The notes beneath the pieces were generated by a model. That model was not told the origin of the DNA. It saw nothing but the letters and a program-made list of their open reading frames with translations, and did no database searches. A program made the translations under genes and the position numbers. Positions 16,264 to 24,778 of a stretch of 64,000 bases of DNA are shown piece by piece. Every line of letters starts with the position of its first letter. The stretch's first letter is position 1. Origin of the DNA: an uncultured Actinomycetes bacterium. Its GTDB lineage: Bacteria > Actinomycetota > Acidimicrobiia > Acidimicrobiales > RAAP-2. The stretch lies in NCBI GenBank assembly GCA_903871335.1, contig CAIQGE010000008.1:1-64000 (forward strand), in the 5' to 3' direction.

Positions 16264-18540
16264 TCAGCGACGGACGCCTCGCCGCGAGCGTCCGGCAACG
16301 ACCACGCAGATCGCACCGGCCGCGAGGAAGACGACGGCGAGGACGATGGGCGTGAGCGGTAGTCCCGTGAATGCGAGTTCGGGGACCGCCACACTGAGTT
16401 GCGCCGCGGGAGTGGACGACGTCAGCACACCGGTGCAGTGCAGGGCGAGGTCCAGGTGATAGCCCGGCGGTGCGGTGAGTTCACGAACGCACCACGATGA
16501 TCCACTCGGCACGGAGAATCTCAGGAGCCCCTTTGCATTCGTCGCGTCGACGGCCCACAGCGTCGTGCCGTGCGGAACTTCGATATTCGAAGGTGCGGGC
16601 GAGGGTTCGTACCCGGAGGGAAAGGGGTCGCGCACGAACAGCGCGTAATACGCGCCGGGGACTCCCTGGTTCGGGTCCGTGGCATTGAACTTCCGCACGT
16701 CGAGGTGCACGAGGCTCGGGTGTTCCGGCAGGGCGAGAGGTGCGTGTCGCACCTGCGCGTTGAGAACGCCGGTGCAGTGCAGTGCGGGATCGATCACGTA
16801 GGGCTCGGGTACCGAGACTTCACGCAGGCACCACGCGTAGCCCGCGCGCACCGTGAACGTGAGGTGACCTGACTCGTCGGTGGTGCCACGCTCCATGAAG
16901 GTGAGGCCCGAGAAGTGTTCGCTGTCCGCAGGAGGTGTCGGTAGTGGTCCGGGCGGGGTGGGGTCTTCGACGTAGAGGTCGTAGGTCGCGTGCGCAATCA
17001 CTTGGTCGGTCTCGGCGTTGAACTTGCGCGCACTCAGCGTGACGAACTGCGGAGTATCGAGGTAGCTATACGTGTGCACTTCGTCGGGGCCGACATAGAT
17101 CCAGTGCGCGACATGGTTGGGTTGATAGTTCGGCGGTGGCGTGACTTCGCGCAGCAAATAATTCCCCGGCAGGAGGTCGGACCACGAGCAACGTCCGGTG
17201 ACGTCGGTCGTGCACGTCAATGTCGCGCCATTGTCCTGGTGCGTATTCGTCGGGTCGAAAGTGATGGAGTACACCGCTCCGGCGAGAACGGTGTGACTCA
17301 GGGCGTCGAGCTTTTCAATCGTGACACTCGCCCGGCGTATCGCGTCACCGTCGGCCGGCGTCACCGTGAGCGCCGTCAGCGTGTTGGCGACAATGGAGAA
17401 GGTTTGATCGCTGGCGGGGTCGTAACCCGCTGGAGGAGTTAGTTCGTGCAGCGTGTACGTGCCCACGGGCAACGGGTCCGAGACCGGCGATAATCCCTGA
17501 CCGTTGGTGACCAAAGTGGCGACGACGGCGCTCGAGCTATCGAGCACCTGGAAGACGGCGTCGCTGACTGGAAAGTAGGCGGTGTCGTCGCCGTTCTTTT
17601 GGACCTGGACGGTACCGGTGGGCGCCCCACTGGCGGTCAACGTGAGTCGTTGGGAGGCAGCCACCGGGGCTCGGGGTGACGCGATGATTTGGGCGGTGGG
17701 CACGATGATGGTGGGCCCGTAGAACAAGAGACCCGGCAGAGCCAATACGGCGTTCGCTGTCGCGGTAACGGTGGACGGCGTGCTCGAGGTCGTGGTGAAC
17801 GCCGCCGACACTCGACCACTGGTGTTCGTCGTGAGAGTGATGGTGGCGAGATGATTTTGGTCAAAGGTCGCCCCACTCGCCGACAGCGTGATCGGGATGC
17901 CGGCGAGGCCGCCCGAGACACCCGGCGCCGTGACGGTCGCGATCAGCGTGCCGGTCGTCTGCAAGGTGGTGCCGCCACCCTGCAGGGAGAGCGCCAAGGT
18001 CGGTGGGTTCGTGATGCCCGTCGCCGCGTTCATGAGGCCACGCAATGTGGTGAGGGCGCGCTGCGTGGCGGCGTCCAGCGTGGGAAGCGGCGTACCCCAG
18101 ACCACGTTGTCGTAGAGGAGCTTCGCCGCGACGGCGATCTGATCGGCAGTGAACGAACCGGGCTGTCCCTTCGTCCATAAGCCCTGGCGCTGGGCGTCGG
18201 AAAATGCCCAGCCGAGAGCATTCGTGCGCGAAAGATTCGCTCCACCGGGCGCGCTACCGAGCGTGTATTGATAGCCCGGTGCCGGATAGCCGCCGCCCTG
18301 TGCGGGGCGTACCGCGCAGAGGCCCCAACCGAGGGGACTCGGAAATCCCAGCCCGTGCAAACCGAAGTAGGTGTTGTTACCGTTGTAGGTGGCACACATG
18401 CCGTGCCACCCAAACGGTGGCCCGCCAGCGGTGCACGGTGCTGGTCCGTCCGCCCTGGGTTGCACCGTCGCTGCGGATGCCCATAGGGGAGTGGCGAACA
18501 GAGACGAAAGGGCGATGACGACGGCACATAGTCGGCGCAT
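16264..18540 (-). CDS. Wall-anchored adhesin/pilin-like protein with four CnaB domains and an LAFTG sorting signal
   Basis: A 758-residue surface protein. A signal peptide (about 1-24) is followed by a Cys-containing N-terminal domain, then an Ig-like region (about 180-300). Four SpaA/CnaB-type domains follow (about 305-395, 400-490, 495-605, 610-715), each opening with a Lys strand (VQVQKNG, TIEKLD, SARKFN, DVRKFN) and closing with a Glu strand (LHELTPPAGY, LREVTPPPNY, LREVSVPEPY, VRELTAPPGY). These are the pairs that form self-made isopeptide bonds. The end is LAFTG (722-726), a hydrophobic helix and an Arg-rich tail, a class E-type (LAxTG) sortase signal. C75 with Q134 could form a thioester domain; that is speculative. 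No sortase gene is in the window. Confidence 0.85.
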   Translation of the reverse strand: MRRLCAVVIALSSLFATPLWASAATVQPRADGPAPCTAGGPPFGWHGMCATYNGNNTYFGLHGLGFPSPLGWGLCAVRPAQGGGYPAPGYQYTLGSAPGGANLSRTNALGWAFSDAQRQGLWTKGQPGSFTADQIAVAAKLLYDNVVWGTPLPTLDAATQRALTTLRGLMNAATGITNPPTLALSLQGGGTTLQTTGTLIATVTAPGVSGGLAGIPITLSASGATFDQNHLATITLTTNTSGRVSAAFTTTSSTPSTVTATANAVLALPGLLFYGPTIIVPTAQIIASPRAPVAASQRLTLTASGAPTGTVQVQKNGDDTAYFPVSDAVFQVLDSSSAVVATLVTNGQGLSPVSDPLPVGTYTLHELTPPAGYDPASDQTFSIVANTLTALTVTPADGDAIRRASVTIEKLDALSHTVLAGAVYSITFDPTNTHQDNGATLTCTTDVTGRCSWSDLLPGNYLLREVTPPPNYQPNHVAHWIYVGPDEVHTYSYLDTPQFVTLSARKFNAETDQVIAHATYDLYVEDPTPPGPLPTPPADSEHFSGLTFMERGTTDESGHLTFTVRAGYAWCLREVSVPEPYVIDPALHCTGVLNAQVRHAPLALPEHPSLVHLDVRKFNATDPNQGVPGAYYALFVRDPFPSGYEPSPAPSNIEVPHGTTLWAVDATNAKGLLRFSVPSGSSWCVRELTAPPGYHLDLALHCTGVLTSSTPAAQLSVAVPELAFTGLPLTPIVLAVVFLAAGAICVVVAGRSRRGVRR

Positions 18541-18609
18541 CGATTGATCGTAGACAAATAATCAACAGAAAAGGGTTTTCGTGTCACTGCCCATCGCTGA
18601 GCTCGGGTC

Positions 18610-18716
18610 TTAGAACTGCCGCATCTTGAGCAGGATGGGTTCGAGCAGCTCCACTGGGAATCGGTCAGGTCACGCAAATAGGCCACGACTTGATGGTGTC
18701 GGTCGTGACTTCTGAC
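18610..18716 (-). pseudogene. Relic of an IS5-type transposase N-terminus
   Basis: On the minus strand a short frame reads YLRDLTDSQW, the typical N-terminal phrase of IS5-group transposases (LTDxQW followed by ELLEP). The continuation ELLEPILLKMRQF and a TAA are present, but one base out of frame at the Trp codon. Only about 35 codons remain, and I see no terminal repeats or further transposase sequence. It lies in the 215-base gap between the adhesin and the PH-domain gene. Confidence 0.5.
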
Positions 18717-18755
18717 GCACTCGCCAAATAGGACACACGCTCTTAGGCTGAGTGC

Positions 18756-19349
18756 GTGGCATCCTCGCGCGACCTGCAACCCGGCGAGTCAGTGGTGGTG
18801 CGCGTGACCGCGCGACCGAAGGGCCTCGTGGGTCCCACCGCCATCTGTCTCGCCGGCGTCATCGCCCTCGCTCTGGCGGCTCATCATTGGACCGGGGTTC
18901 GCCACGCGGCCCTGTGGATCTCACTCGCGTTGGTGCCGCCATTCGTTGTTGTGATGGGTCGTCTCGGACGTTGGCGTAGCCACAAAATTGTCGTGAGCAC
19001 GCAACGCGTGATCGCGAGTGCCGGTGTCGCCCGTCGTCACCGAGCCAGCCTGCCGCTACGCGACATTCTCGCGGTGCACGTTGAGCAGTCGTTGTTCGAC
19101 CGGGTGACGCGACGGGGAATCGTCGTCCTGGAGACGCCGCACGAGTCCTTTAGTCTCGACCGAGTTCGCCGTCCGGACGCGCTCGCGCGCGTGATTGATT
19201 TCCAGCGAACGCAGATTCCTCTTGCGTATGACAACACGCCGAGCGACGCGGACGAACTTGACGAGGCTCGTGATATTGGTCTGGCGAGCGACGACGAATA
19301 CGACGAACGCTGGCGTCATTTGTTCGGCTGGACGCACCGGCCTCGGTAA
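18756..19349 (+). CDS. Bacterial PH-domain membrane protein
   Basis: A 197-residue protein. Two hydrophobic helices (about 27-46 and 50-68) precede a bPH2-type domain: a run of beta strands with KIVVSTQRVIASAGVARRHRASLPL, then ILAVHVEQSLFDRVTRRGIVVLET, and HESFSLDRVRRPDALARVI, which matches the family's final helix. The C-terminal tail is acidic. The function is not known beyond membrane association. GTG 18756 has TAGGCT six bases upstream. It heads a same-strand run of small genes. Confidence 0.75.
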   Translation: MASSRDLQPGESVVVRVTARPKGLVGPTAICLAGVIALALAAHHWTGVRHAALWISLALVPPFVVVMGRLGRWRSHKIVVSTQRVIASAGVARRHRASLPLRDILAVHVEQSLFDRVTRRGIVVLETPHESFSLDRVRRPDALARVIDFQRTQIPLAYDNTPSDADELDEARDIGLASDDEYDERWRHLFGWTHRPR

Positions 19350-19388
19350 TGTGTCGCCCCGGCGCGTCATTACCGGTACCGTGATGTG

Positions 19389-19601
19389 GTGGCTACTCGA
19401 TACCGTTGCACCGCGTGCGGCAACATCACTCGCTTCGACGTCGTCGAAACAACGACTGTTCGTGCGTTTCATCACTACACGGTCGGCGGTGATCTCACCA
19501 TCGAGGAGCCTGAAGTCATTGGCAAGACTGTCGACTCCGTGACGTGCCGCTGGTGCGGACACGGACGTAGCGTGGAGTCTGTGACCGAGGGCGACGCCTA
19601 A
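19389..19601 (+). CDS. Small zinc-ribbon protein
   Basis: A 70-residue protein with two CxxC pairs, YRCTACGN at residues about 6-12 and VTCRWCGHG near 52-58, separated by a beta-rich stretch containing FHHYTVGGDL. This is the layout of a stand-alone zinc ribbon. The start is GTG 19389, since TACCGT lies six bases before it; GTG 19386 is in frame and also possible. It lies 39 bases after the PH-domain gene and 5 bases before the next gene. I do not recognise a named family, and the partner (nucleic acid or protein) is unknown. Confidence 0.65.
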   Translation: MATRYRCTACGNITRFDVVETTTVRAFHHYTVGGDLTIEEPEVIGKTVDSVTCRWCGHGRSVESVTEGDA

Positions 19602-19606
19602 TCGTC

Positions 19607-19984
19607 TTGTTGCGATCCATTGGCGATCCACGCCGACGCCCCGCTCCGGCGGCGTTCGAGTTGGTCGACGAGACGGGAGCCGCGACGCGAGTCGTACCGC
19701 ACGGACCAACGCTCATTGTTGCGGTCAAGGACAATTGCGTGGGGTGTTCCAACTTCTACGCAGCTCGACACCCCGGATTTGAATCCTTCGACGTGTTCGT
19801 GATCAACACGGACGACGTTCCCATCTCGAACAGTGCGTACCCGATCTACCGGGCTCCGGAACTGCTGAGCGCATTGGACATCCGCTCGGCGCCCTTTTAC
19901 GTCCTCATCGATGGGACGCCTCCGGTGGTCGAGCGGGAGGGACTCGTCTTCGACGTCGATCAGGTGCTCGCCGAACTTCGCTGA
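19607..19984 (+). CDS. Thioredoxin-fold protein with a CVGC motif
   Basis: A 125-residue protein. LIVAVKDNCVGCSNFY gives the beta strand and CxxC of a thioredoxin-like active site at about residues 44-47. DVFVINTDD and APFYVLID, with the cis-Pro-like IRSAPFY, match the remaining core strands. It is cytoplasmic, with no signal peptide. The start is uncertain: TTG 19607 is five bases after the zinc-ribbon stop; TTG 19610 is an alternative. Its place between two Cys-rich small proteins suggests a role in keeping metal sites or thiols reduced, which is inference. Confidence 0.65.
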   Translation: MLRSIGDPRRRPAPAAFELVDETGAATRVVPHGPTLIVAVKDNCVGCSNFYAARHPGFESFDVFVINTDDVPISNSAYPIYRAPELLSALDIRSAPFYVLIDGTPPVVEREGLVFDVDQVLAELR

Positions 19985-20041
19985 TCTTCACGTCGTGTCA
20001 CAGCGCTCTGACATTCTCTGCGCAACGACAAGGAGGTGCTG

Positions 20042-20266
20042 GTGGCACGAGACATCGAAGTATCGATTAGTTGCGGTGACTGCGTTCGTCGGGGAACGCC
20101 GGACTGCGCGGACTGTCTGGTCAGCTACGTGCTCGGCGAAGAGCCCGATTCGCTCACGCTGACGGCGGAATCAGCGCGACTCGCTGACCTCATCAGCGCC
20201 GAGGGTCTCGTTCCCTCGCTGAAGTTCGTCACTCTGCGTGGCGGTCGAAGCGGCGATCGGGGTTAA
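20042..20266 (+). CDS. Small four-cysteine protein of unknown function
   Basis: A 74-residue protein with two CxxC pairs close together near the N-terminus: ISCGDCVRR and DCADCLVSY. This could bind one zinc or an iron-sulfur cluster. The rest is acidic and helical with a Gly/Arg-rich end. The GTG at 20042 is chosen because an AAGGAGG ribosome site lies just upstream; GTG 20036 overlaps that site. It ends 13 bases before pimB. I do not recognise the family. Confidence 0.6.
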   Translation: MARDIEVSISCGDCVRRGTPDCADCLVSYVLGEEPDSLTLTAESARLADLISAEGLVPSLKFVTLRGGRSGDRG

Positions 20267-20267
20267 G

Positions 20268-20273
20268 TAGCGT
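20268..20273 (+). promoter_or_regulatory. TAGCGT -10-like element of pimB
   Basis: TAGCGT overlaps the end of the preceding small gene (its stop TAA is at 20264-20266) and ends six bases before GTG 20280. This suggests pimB also has its own leaderless start inside the run. Confidence 0.5.
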
Positions 20274-20279
20274 GGCGCC

Positions 20280-21428
20280 GTGGCCCGCCACCTCCTCATC
20301 ACCAACGACTATCTCCCGAAGACGGGTGGCATCCAGTCCTATCTTCACGAACTGTGGCGCCGTTTAGAGCTCGGTCGGGCCGTGGTGCTGACCGCGACGT
20401 CGCACGCGGACGCCGGGGCGTTTGACGCGACGTCGCCCGTCGTGGTCGAACGTGTGGCGACCAAGACCCTCTTTTTTCCGACCCGAAAGAATCGACGAGC
20501 GATTGAGGCGGCGATCGAGCGCCACCAACCTGACCTCGTTCTTTTGGACCCGGCGTGGCCCCTCGGACTACTCGGACCACGCCTGTCGCGACCCTACGGC
20601 GTCATCCTCCACGGTGCCGAGGTCACGATTCCCGGTCGACTTCCACTGGTGTCGCGGTCCTTGCGCTACGTACTGAAGCACGCACGGGTCGCGGTGTGCG
20701 CGGGCGGGTATCCCGAGGCCGAAGCGCGGCGATGCGCCAAGGAGGACATGCCGCCGGTGGTGCAGGTACCACCGGGCGTTGATACCTCTCGCTTTGTCCC
20801 AAGTACGCCCGAACAACGCCGCGCCACGCGAGCGCGACTCGGCGTACCCGAGGACGCGCTGCTCGTCGCTTCGTATTCGCGACTCGTGCCACGAAAGGGT
20901 ATGGACACCTTGATAACCGCGTCAGCGTCGTTGCGACGCGCCTTTCCGAATCTCGTTGTCACTATTGGGGGTTCGGGGCGTGACCGCGAGCGTCTCGAGA
21001 GATTGGCGAAACGACTGGACGCTCCCGTGCGATTCTTGGGTCGCGTGGACGACAACGAACTCTCACCGTGGCTGGGGGCGAGCGACGTCATGGTCATGGA
21101 CTGTCGGAGCCGGTGGGCAGGATTCGAACAAGAAGGTTTTGGCATTGTCTTCGTCGAAGCCGCGGCCGCCGGCGTGCCACAAATTGCGGGTCGCAGCGGT
21201 GGCTCGCACGAGGCCGTTCTGGATGGCACCACTGGCCGGGTCGTCGACGAACCGAGAAGCGCTAGTGCATTATCGGCGGCATTGTCGGCGTTGCTGTCGT
21301 CGCCGGAGGACCGTGTTCGCCTGGCGGCGGCGGCGCGTGAGAACGCGGTGAAAAATTTCGACTGGGACGTGCTGGCCCAACGACTGAGCAGTGGATTGGC
21401 CCCGTTTGACGGATCGGCCCTTTCGTGA
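20280..21428 (+). CDS. pimB: GT4 glycosyltransferase, PimB-type mannosyltransferase
   Basis: A 382-residue GT-B glycosyltransferase. The N-terminal half begins LLITNDYLPKTGGIQSYLHEL, the GGIxxY acceptor-side loop. The C-terminal half has VASYSRLVPRKGMDTLI, VTIGGSGRDR and the EGFGIVFVEAAAAGVPQIAG nucleotide-sugar motif with its Glu pair. It is closest in pattern to PimB', which adds the second mannose to phosphatidylinositol monomannoside using GDP-mannose. The downstream SRPBCC gene supports this, since a similar pairing occurs near mycobacterial pimB'. Another mannosyl- or glucosyltransferase role is not excluded. Confidence 0.82.
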   Translation: MARHLLITNDYLPKTGGIQSYLHELWRRLELGRAVVLTATSHADAGAFDATSPVVVERVATKTLFFPTRKNRRAIEAAIERHQPDLVLLDPAWPLGLLGPRLSRPYGVILHGAEVTIPGRLPLVSRSLRYVLKHARVAVCAGGYPEAEARRCAKEDMPPVVQVPPGVDTSRFVPSTPEQRRATRARLGVPEDALLVASYSRLVPRKGMDTLITASASLRRAFPNLVVTIGGSGRDRERLERLAKRLDAPVRFLGRVDDNELSPWLGASDVMVMDCRSRWAGFEQEGFGIVFVEAAAAGVPQIAGRSGGSHEAVLDGTTGRVVDEPRSASALSAALSALLSSPEDRVRLAAAARENAVKNFDWDVLAQRLSSGLAPFDGSALS

Positions 21429-21471
21429 GACGGACGTTCTATTCTGTTTTCACTATGACCCGGGAGTTCCT

Positions 21472-21912
21472 GTGAGCCAGCGCGCGACCGAATCCATCTC
21501 CGTGGCGGCCACCCCGGCGGCCATCTACGCCGTGGCGATCGATTTTCCTAATTACCCGTCCTGGGTCGCGGACCTGAAGACGGTCACCGTGCTCGCCACC
21601 GACGACGAAGGTCGCGGTCTCGACGTCGAGTTCCGCGCCGCGGCTTTTGGCCGGTCGTCGACGTATTCCCTGCGCTACGACTACAGCCAGGCACCGGCAG
21701 TGTTGGCCTGGACGCAGATCAAAAGTGATCTGACGGCCAAGCTGGACGGCACCTATCGTTTTGAACCCCAGGGCGAGGGCACCCTCGTTCATTACGAACT
21801 CGAAGTCGACTTGGTCGTGCCGATCCCCGGTTTCGTCAAGTCTCGTGCCGCGTCGCGCATCATGACGCAGGCGCTGCGTGAGCTGAAGGCGCGGGCCGAG
21901 AGGCTCGCGTGA
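21472..21912 (+). CDS. SRPBCC (START-like) family protein
   Basis: A 146-residue helix-grip protein: ESISVAATPAAIYAVAIDFPNYPSW at the start, then alternating strands with RFEPQGEGTLVHYELEVDL and a long C-terminal helix LRELKARAERLA. The fold binds hydrophobic ligands in a central cavity; it is related to the coenzyme Q-binding/polyketide cyclase group. GTG 21472 is chosen because the protein's first conserved strand begins directly after it. It lies between pimB and the ROK kinase and overlaps the kinase start by GTGA, so it is likely linked to lipid or lipoglycan metabolism. Confidence 0.85.
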   Translation: MSQRATESISVAATPAAIYAVAIDFPNYPSWVADLKTVTVLATDDEGRGLDVEFRAAAFGRSSTYSLRYDYSQAPAVLAWTQIKSDLTAKLDGTYRFEPQGEGTLVHYELEVDLVVPIPGFVKSRAASRIMTQALRELKARAERLA

Positions 21913-22883
21913 GTCGCATCGCTCTCGGCGTGGACGTCGGGGGTACCAAAGTCCTCGCACTCGCCGTGGGTGAGGACGGCACCGTTTTTGACTCAGAACG
22001 GGTCGAAACGCCTCACGTGGCCGAACGACCCGCCGGAGACGCCGCCGCTGATGCGGTGATGTCGGTGGTCACCACGCTCACTCAACGGAACCATTGGTCA
22101 TTGCGTGACGTCGTGGTCGGCGTGGGTCTGCCCGGGATGATGTCGCGAGAGGGCGTGCTCGTCTTCGCGCCGAATCTCCCGACGGCCTCTGGCGCCGACC
22201 TCGCCGCGGCGCTGCGCGAGCGGTCGCCGGAAATGCGGGTGCTGTGTGAAAACGACGCCGACTGTGCGGCGGTGGCCGAGCATCGGTGGGGCGCAGCCCG
22301 TGGACACGACGATGTCGTCATGGTCACCCTGGGCACGGGCGTCGGCGGCGGCATCATTTCGGGCGGCGAACTCGTGCGGGGTCGCAGCGGCTTCGCGGGT
22401 GAAATCGGACATATGGTCGTCGACGCGCACGGGCCACGCTGTCCCTGTGGCGGACGTGGTTGCTGGGAGCGCTACGCGTCGGGCGGGGGTGTTGCCCGCT
22501 TGGCTCGAGAAGCCGCCGTGGCCGGGCGCCTCCCGACGCTCGTGCGCCAGTACGCCGGCGACGCCGACGCCGTGCGGGGCGAAGACGTGACACGAGCCGC
22601 CGCCGAAGGACTCCCCGAGGCGCTCGCGGTCGTTGATGAGGTTGGTTGGTGGCTCGCGCTCGGCATTGCGAACCTCGCGGCGATCTTGGATTGCGGAGTT
22701 TTCGTGATTGGCGGGGGACTCAGTGAGGCGTCGGCCCTGTTGCTGCCGGCCGCCCAACGACACCTGTCATCCCTCGTCGAAGGAGGAAGCGCGCGCCCTC
22801 CACTCCTCGTTATTCCGTCGAAGTTTGGGGAGCGCTCCGGTGCCCTGGGTGCCGCCGCACTCGCGACCCAGCGTCTCACGTGA
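21909..22883 (+). CDS. ROK-family glucokinase
   Basis: A 324-residue sugar kinase. GVDVGGTKVLAL is the ATP phosphate-binding loop, CENDADCAAVAEH carries the catalytic Asp, GTGVGGGIISGGELVRG the second nucleotide motif, and CPCGGRGCWE the zinc-binding ROK signature preceded by a His (EIGHMVVD). This matches bacterial glucokinases and not ROK repressors, because no helix-turn-helix is present. It phosphorylates glucose or a related hexose with ATP. It is coupled by four-base GTGA overlaps to both neighbours. Confidence 0.92.
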   Translation: MSRIALGVDVGGTKVLALAVGEDGTVFDSERVETPHVAERPAGDAAADAVMSVVTTLTQRNHWSLRDVVVGVGLPGMMSREGVLVFAPNLPTASGADLAAALRERSPEMRVLCENDADCAAVAEHRWGAARGHDDVVMVTLGTGVGGGIISGGELVRGRSGFAGEIGHMVVDAHGPRCPCGGRGCWERYASGGGVARLAREAAVAGRLPTLVRQYAGDADAVRGEDVTRAAAEGLPEALAVVDEVGWWLALGIANLAAILDCGVFVIGGGLSEASALLLPAAQRHLSSLVEGGSARPPLLVIPSKFGERSGALGAAALATQRLT

Positions 22884-23566
22884 AGATCGGCGTACTCCTT
22901 CCGACATTCCGCGACACGACGCGCGACGCCCTCGACGCGGCCCGACGCGCGGCTGATGTCGGCCTCGATGGCGTCTTCGCCTACGACCACCTGTGGCCGA
23001 TGGGAAGCCCGGAACGTCCCAGCTTCGCTCCGTTCCCGGTCCTCGCTCGCGTGGCCGAGGAGAATCCTCGACTCCTGGTGGGCCCCCTCGTCGCCCGTAT
23101 TGGCCTGGTCGCGCCGCGCGTCCTGGTCGAGCAATTTCGGTCGCTGGCCCTCGTGGCGGAAGGTCGCGTCCTCGCACCACTCGGGACGGGTGACAAATTG
23201 AGCGAGGCGGAAAATCATGCCTACGGCATCCCGGTGCTCTCGCCAGACGAACGGCGCGCCCAACTGCGCGACGTGGCTCGTGCGTTGAGTGGCGAGATGG
23301 ACGTGTGGATGGGCGCCGGCGCGGCCGCGACGAATGACGTGGCGCGCGAGACGGGCGCCACCCTTAATTTCTGGAATAAGCCCGCTGACGTCGTCGCCGC
23401 CGAAGCCGTGCGCGGACCGGTCAATTGGGCGGGCAACCCGCGTGAGGATCTTGAGACGCAACTCGATGAACTTCGAGACGCCGGCTCGACCTGGGCGGTT
23501 TTCGCACCGACCCTCGACACCGAACGCGCGGCGGCGTGGTGTCGGGGCTCGGTGACTTCGCAGTAG
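22880..23566 (+). CDS. Short LLM-class F420-dependent oxidoreductase
   Basis: A 228-residue member of the luciferase-like fold, shorter than the usual 300. It starts MKIGVLLPTF and has FAYDHLWPMGSPERPSFAP, VGPLVARIGL and APLGTGDKLSEAENHAYG, which match the compact TIGR03854-type F420 group. Substrate unknown. It follows the ROK kinase with a GTGA overlap and precedes the aminotransferase by 9 bases. It is the second F420-type enzyme in the window, supporting the view that the organism makes this cofactor. Confidence 0.75.
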   Translation: MKIGVLLPTFRDTTRDALDAARRAADVGLDGVFAYDHLWPMGSPERPSFAPFPVLARVAEENPRLLVGPLVARIGLVAPRVLVEQFRSLALVAEGRVLAPLGTGDKLSEAENHAYGIPVLSPDERRAQLRDVARALSGEMDVWMGAGAAATNDVARETGATLNFWNKPADVVAAEAVRGPVNWAGNPREDLETQLDELRDAGSTWAVFAPTLDTERAAAWCRGSVTSQ

Positions 23567-23569
23567 CGT
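23564..23569 (+). promoter_or_regulatory. TAGCGT -10-like element of the aminotransferase gene
   Basis: TAGCGT overlaps the stop codon of the preceding gene and ends six bases before ATG 23576. It is another case of the leaderless pattern inside a same-strand run. Confidence 0.5.
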
Positions 23570-23575
23570 GCCGAG

Positions 23576-24778
23576 ATGGAGTTTCGCCGAATTAATGGAC
23601 TACCGCCGTACGTGTTCGCCGCCATCAACGAGCGCAAGTCGGCGGCGCGCGCCGAGGGTCGTGACGTCGTTGACTTCGGTTTCGGGAATCCCGATTTGCC
23701 CAGTCCCGATATCGCCGTTGAGAAATTGGCCGAAGCCGCCCGTAATCCGAAGAACCACCGGTACTCCGCGAGCCGGGGCATCCCGCACCTGCGCCTCGCC
23801 ATTGCTGACCGCTACAAGCGCATGTTCGACGTGGATATTGATCCAGAGACCGAAGTGGTCACGACGATCGGCGCCAAAGAGGGACTGAGCCACTTGATGT
23901 GGGTGCTGATCGATCGTGGCGACACCGCCATCGTGCCCAGCCCGAGCTACCCCATTCATATCTACGCGCCCCTCTTCGCTGGCGGTCAGATCGTGACCGT
24001 GCCCATGCACGATCCCTCCACGATCACGTCGGCGACACCGGGGGACGCCTTCTTTGAAGGCCTGCTCGAGGCCTGGCAGCGCGCCTGGCCGAAGCCGCGC
24101 GTGATCATTTGTTCCTTCCCGCACAATCCCACGACCGCGTGCGTGGACCTCGCGTTCATGGAGCGTCTCGTCGCCTTCGCCCGCGAACACGACGTCGTGG
24201 TGGTGCACGACTTCGCCTACGCCGATCTCGCCTTTGACGGCTACACCCCGCCGTCGATCCTGCAGGTGGAGGGCGCCAAGGAATGTTGCGTCGAGCTCTA
24301 CACGCTGACCAAGTCGTTTTCGATGGCCGGTTGGCGCGTGGGATTCATGCTCGGCAATAAGGACATCGTCGCCGCGCTCACGAAACTCAAGAGCTACCTC
24401 GACTACGGCACCTTCCAACCAATTCAGATCGCCTCCATCGTGGCCATGAACGAAGCGACCGAGTACCCGGCCCAGCTGAACGCGATCTACCAGTCTCGAC
24501 GAGACACGTTGATCGAGGGTCTGACGCGCATCGGGTGGCCCGTCGAGCCACCTCGAGGCTCCATGTTCGTCTGGGCGCCCATCCCCGAGCCGTACCGGGA
24601 CATGACGTCACTCGAATTCTCCACGTTCCTTGTCGACGAGGCGGACGTCGCGACGTCGCCGGGCGTGGGCTTCGGTGAGGGTGGCGACGGTCACGTGCGA
24701 TTCTCGCTGATCGAAAACGAACTTCGTACCCAGCAAGCCATCCGTCAGATGAAGCGAGCCCTCACGAGGTTGTCGTGA
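23576..24778 (+). CDS. PLP-dependent aminotransferase, AlaC-like (class I/II)
   Basis: A 400-residue fold-type I aminotransferase. DFGFGNPDLPSP is the substrate-side loop near residue 37, FPHNPTTA the PLP Asn motif (normally NPTG), DFAYADLAF the Asp/Tyr pair, and YTLTKSFSMAGWRVGF holds the Schiff-base lysine, with Arg in HVRFSLIENE binding the substrate carboxylate. It is closest to glutamate-pyruvate (alanine) transaminases such as AlaC. The exact amino donor is not decided. The stop overlaps the next start (GTGA). Confidence 0.88.
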   Translation: MEFRRINGLPPYVFAAINERKSAARAEGRDVVDFGFGNPDLPSPDIAVEKLAEAARNPKNHRYSASRGIPHLRLAIADRYKRMFDVDIDPETEVVTTIGAKEGLSHLMWVLIDRGDTAIVPSPSYPIHIYAPLFAGGQIVTVPMHDPSTITSATPGDAFFEGLLEAWQRAWPKPRVIICSFPHNPTTACVDLAFMERLVAFAREHDVVVVHDFAYADLAFDGYTPPSILQVEGAKECCVELYTLTKSFSMAGWRVGFMLGNKDIVAALTKLKSYLDYGTFQPIQIASIVAMNEATEYPAQLNAIYQSRRDTLIEGLTRIGWPVEPPRGSMFVWAPIPEPYRDMTSLEFSTFLVDEADVATSPGVGFGEGGDGHVRFSLIENELRTQQAIRQMKRALTRLS

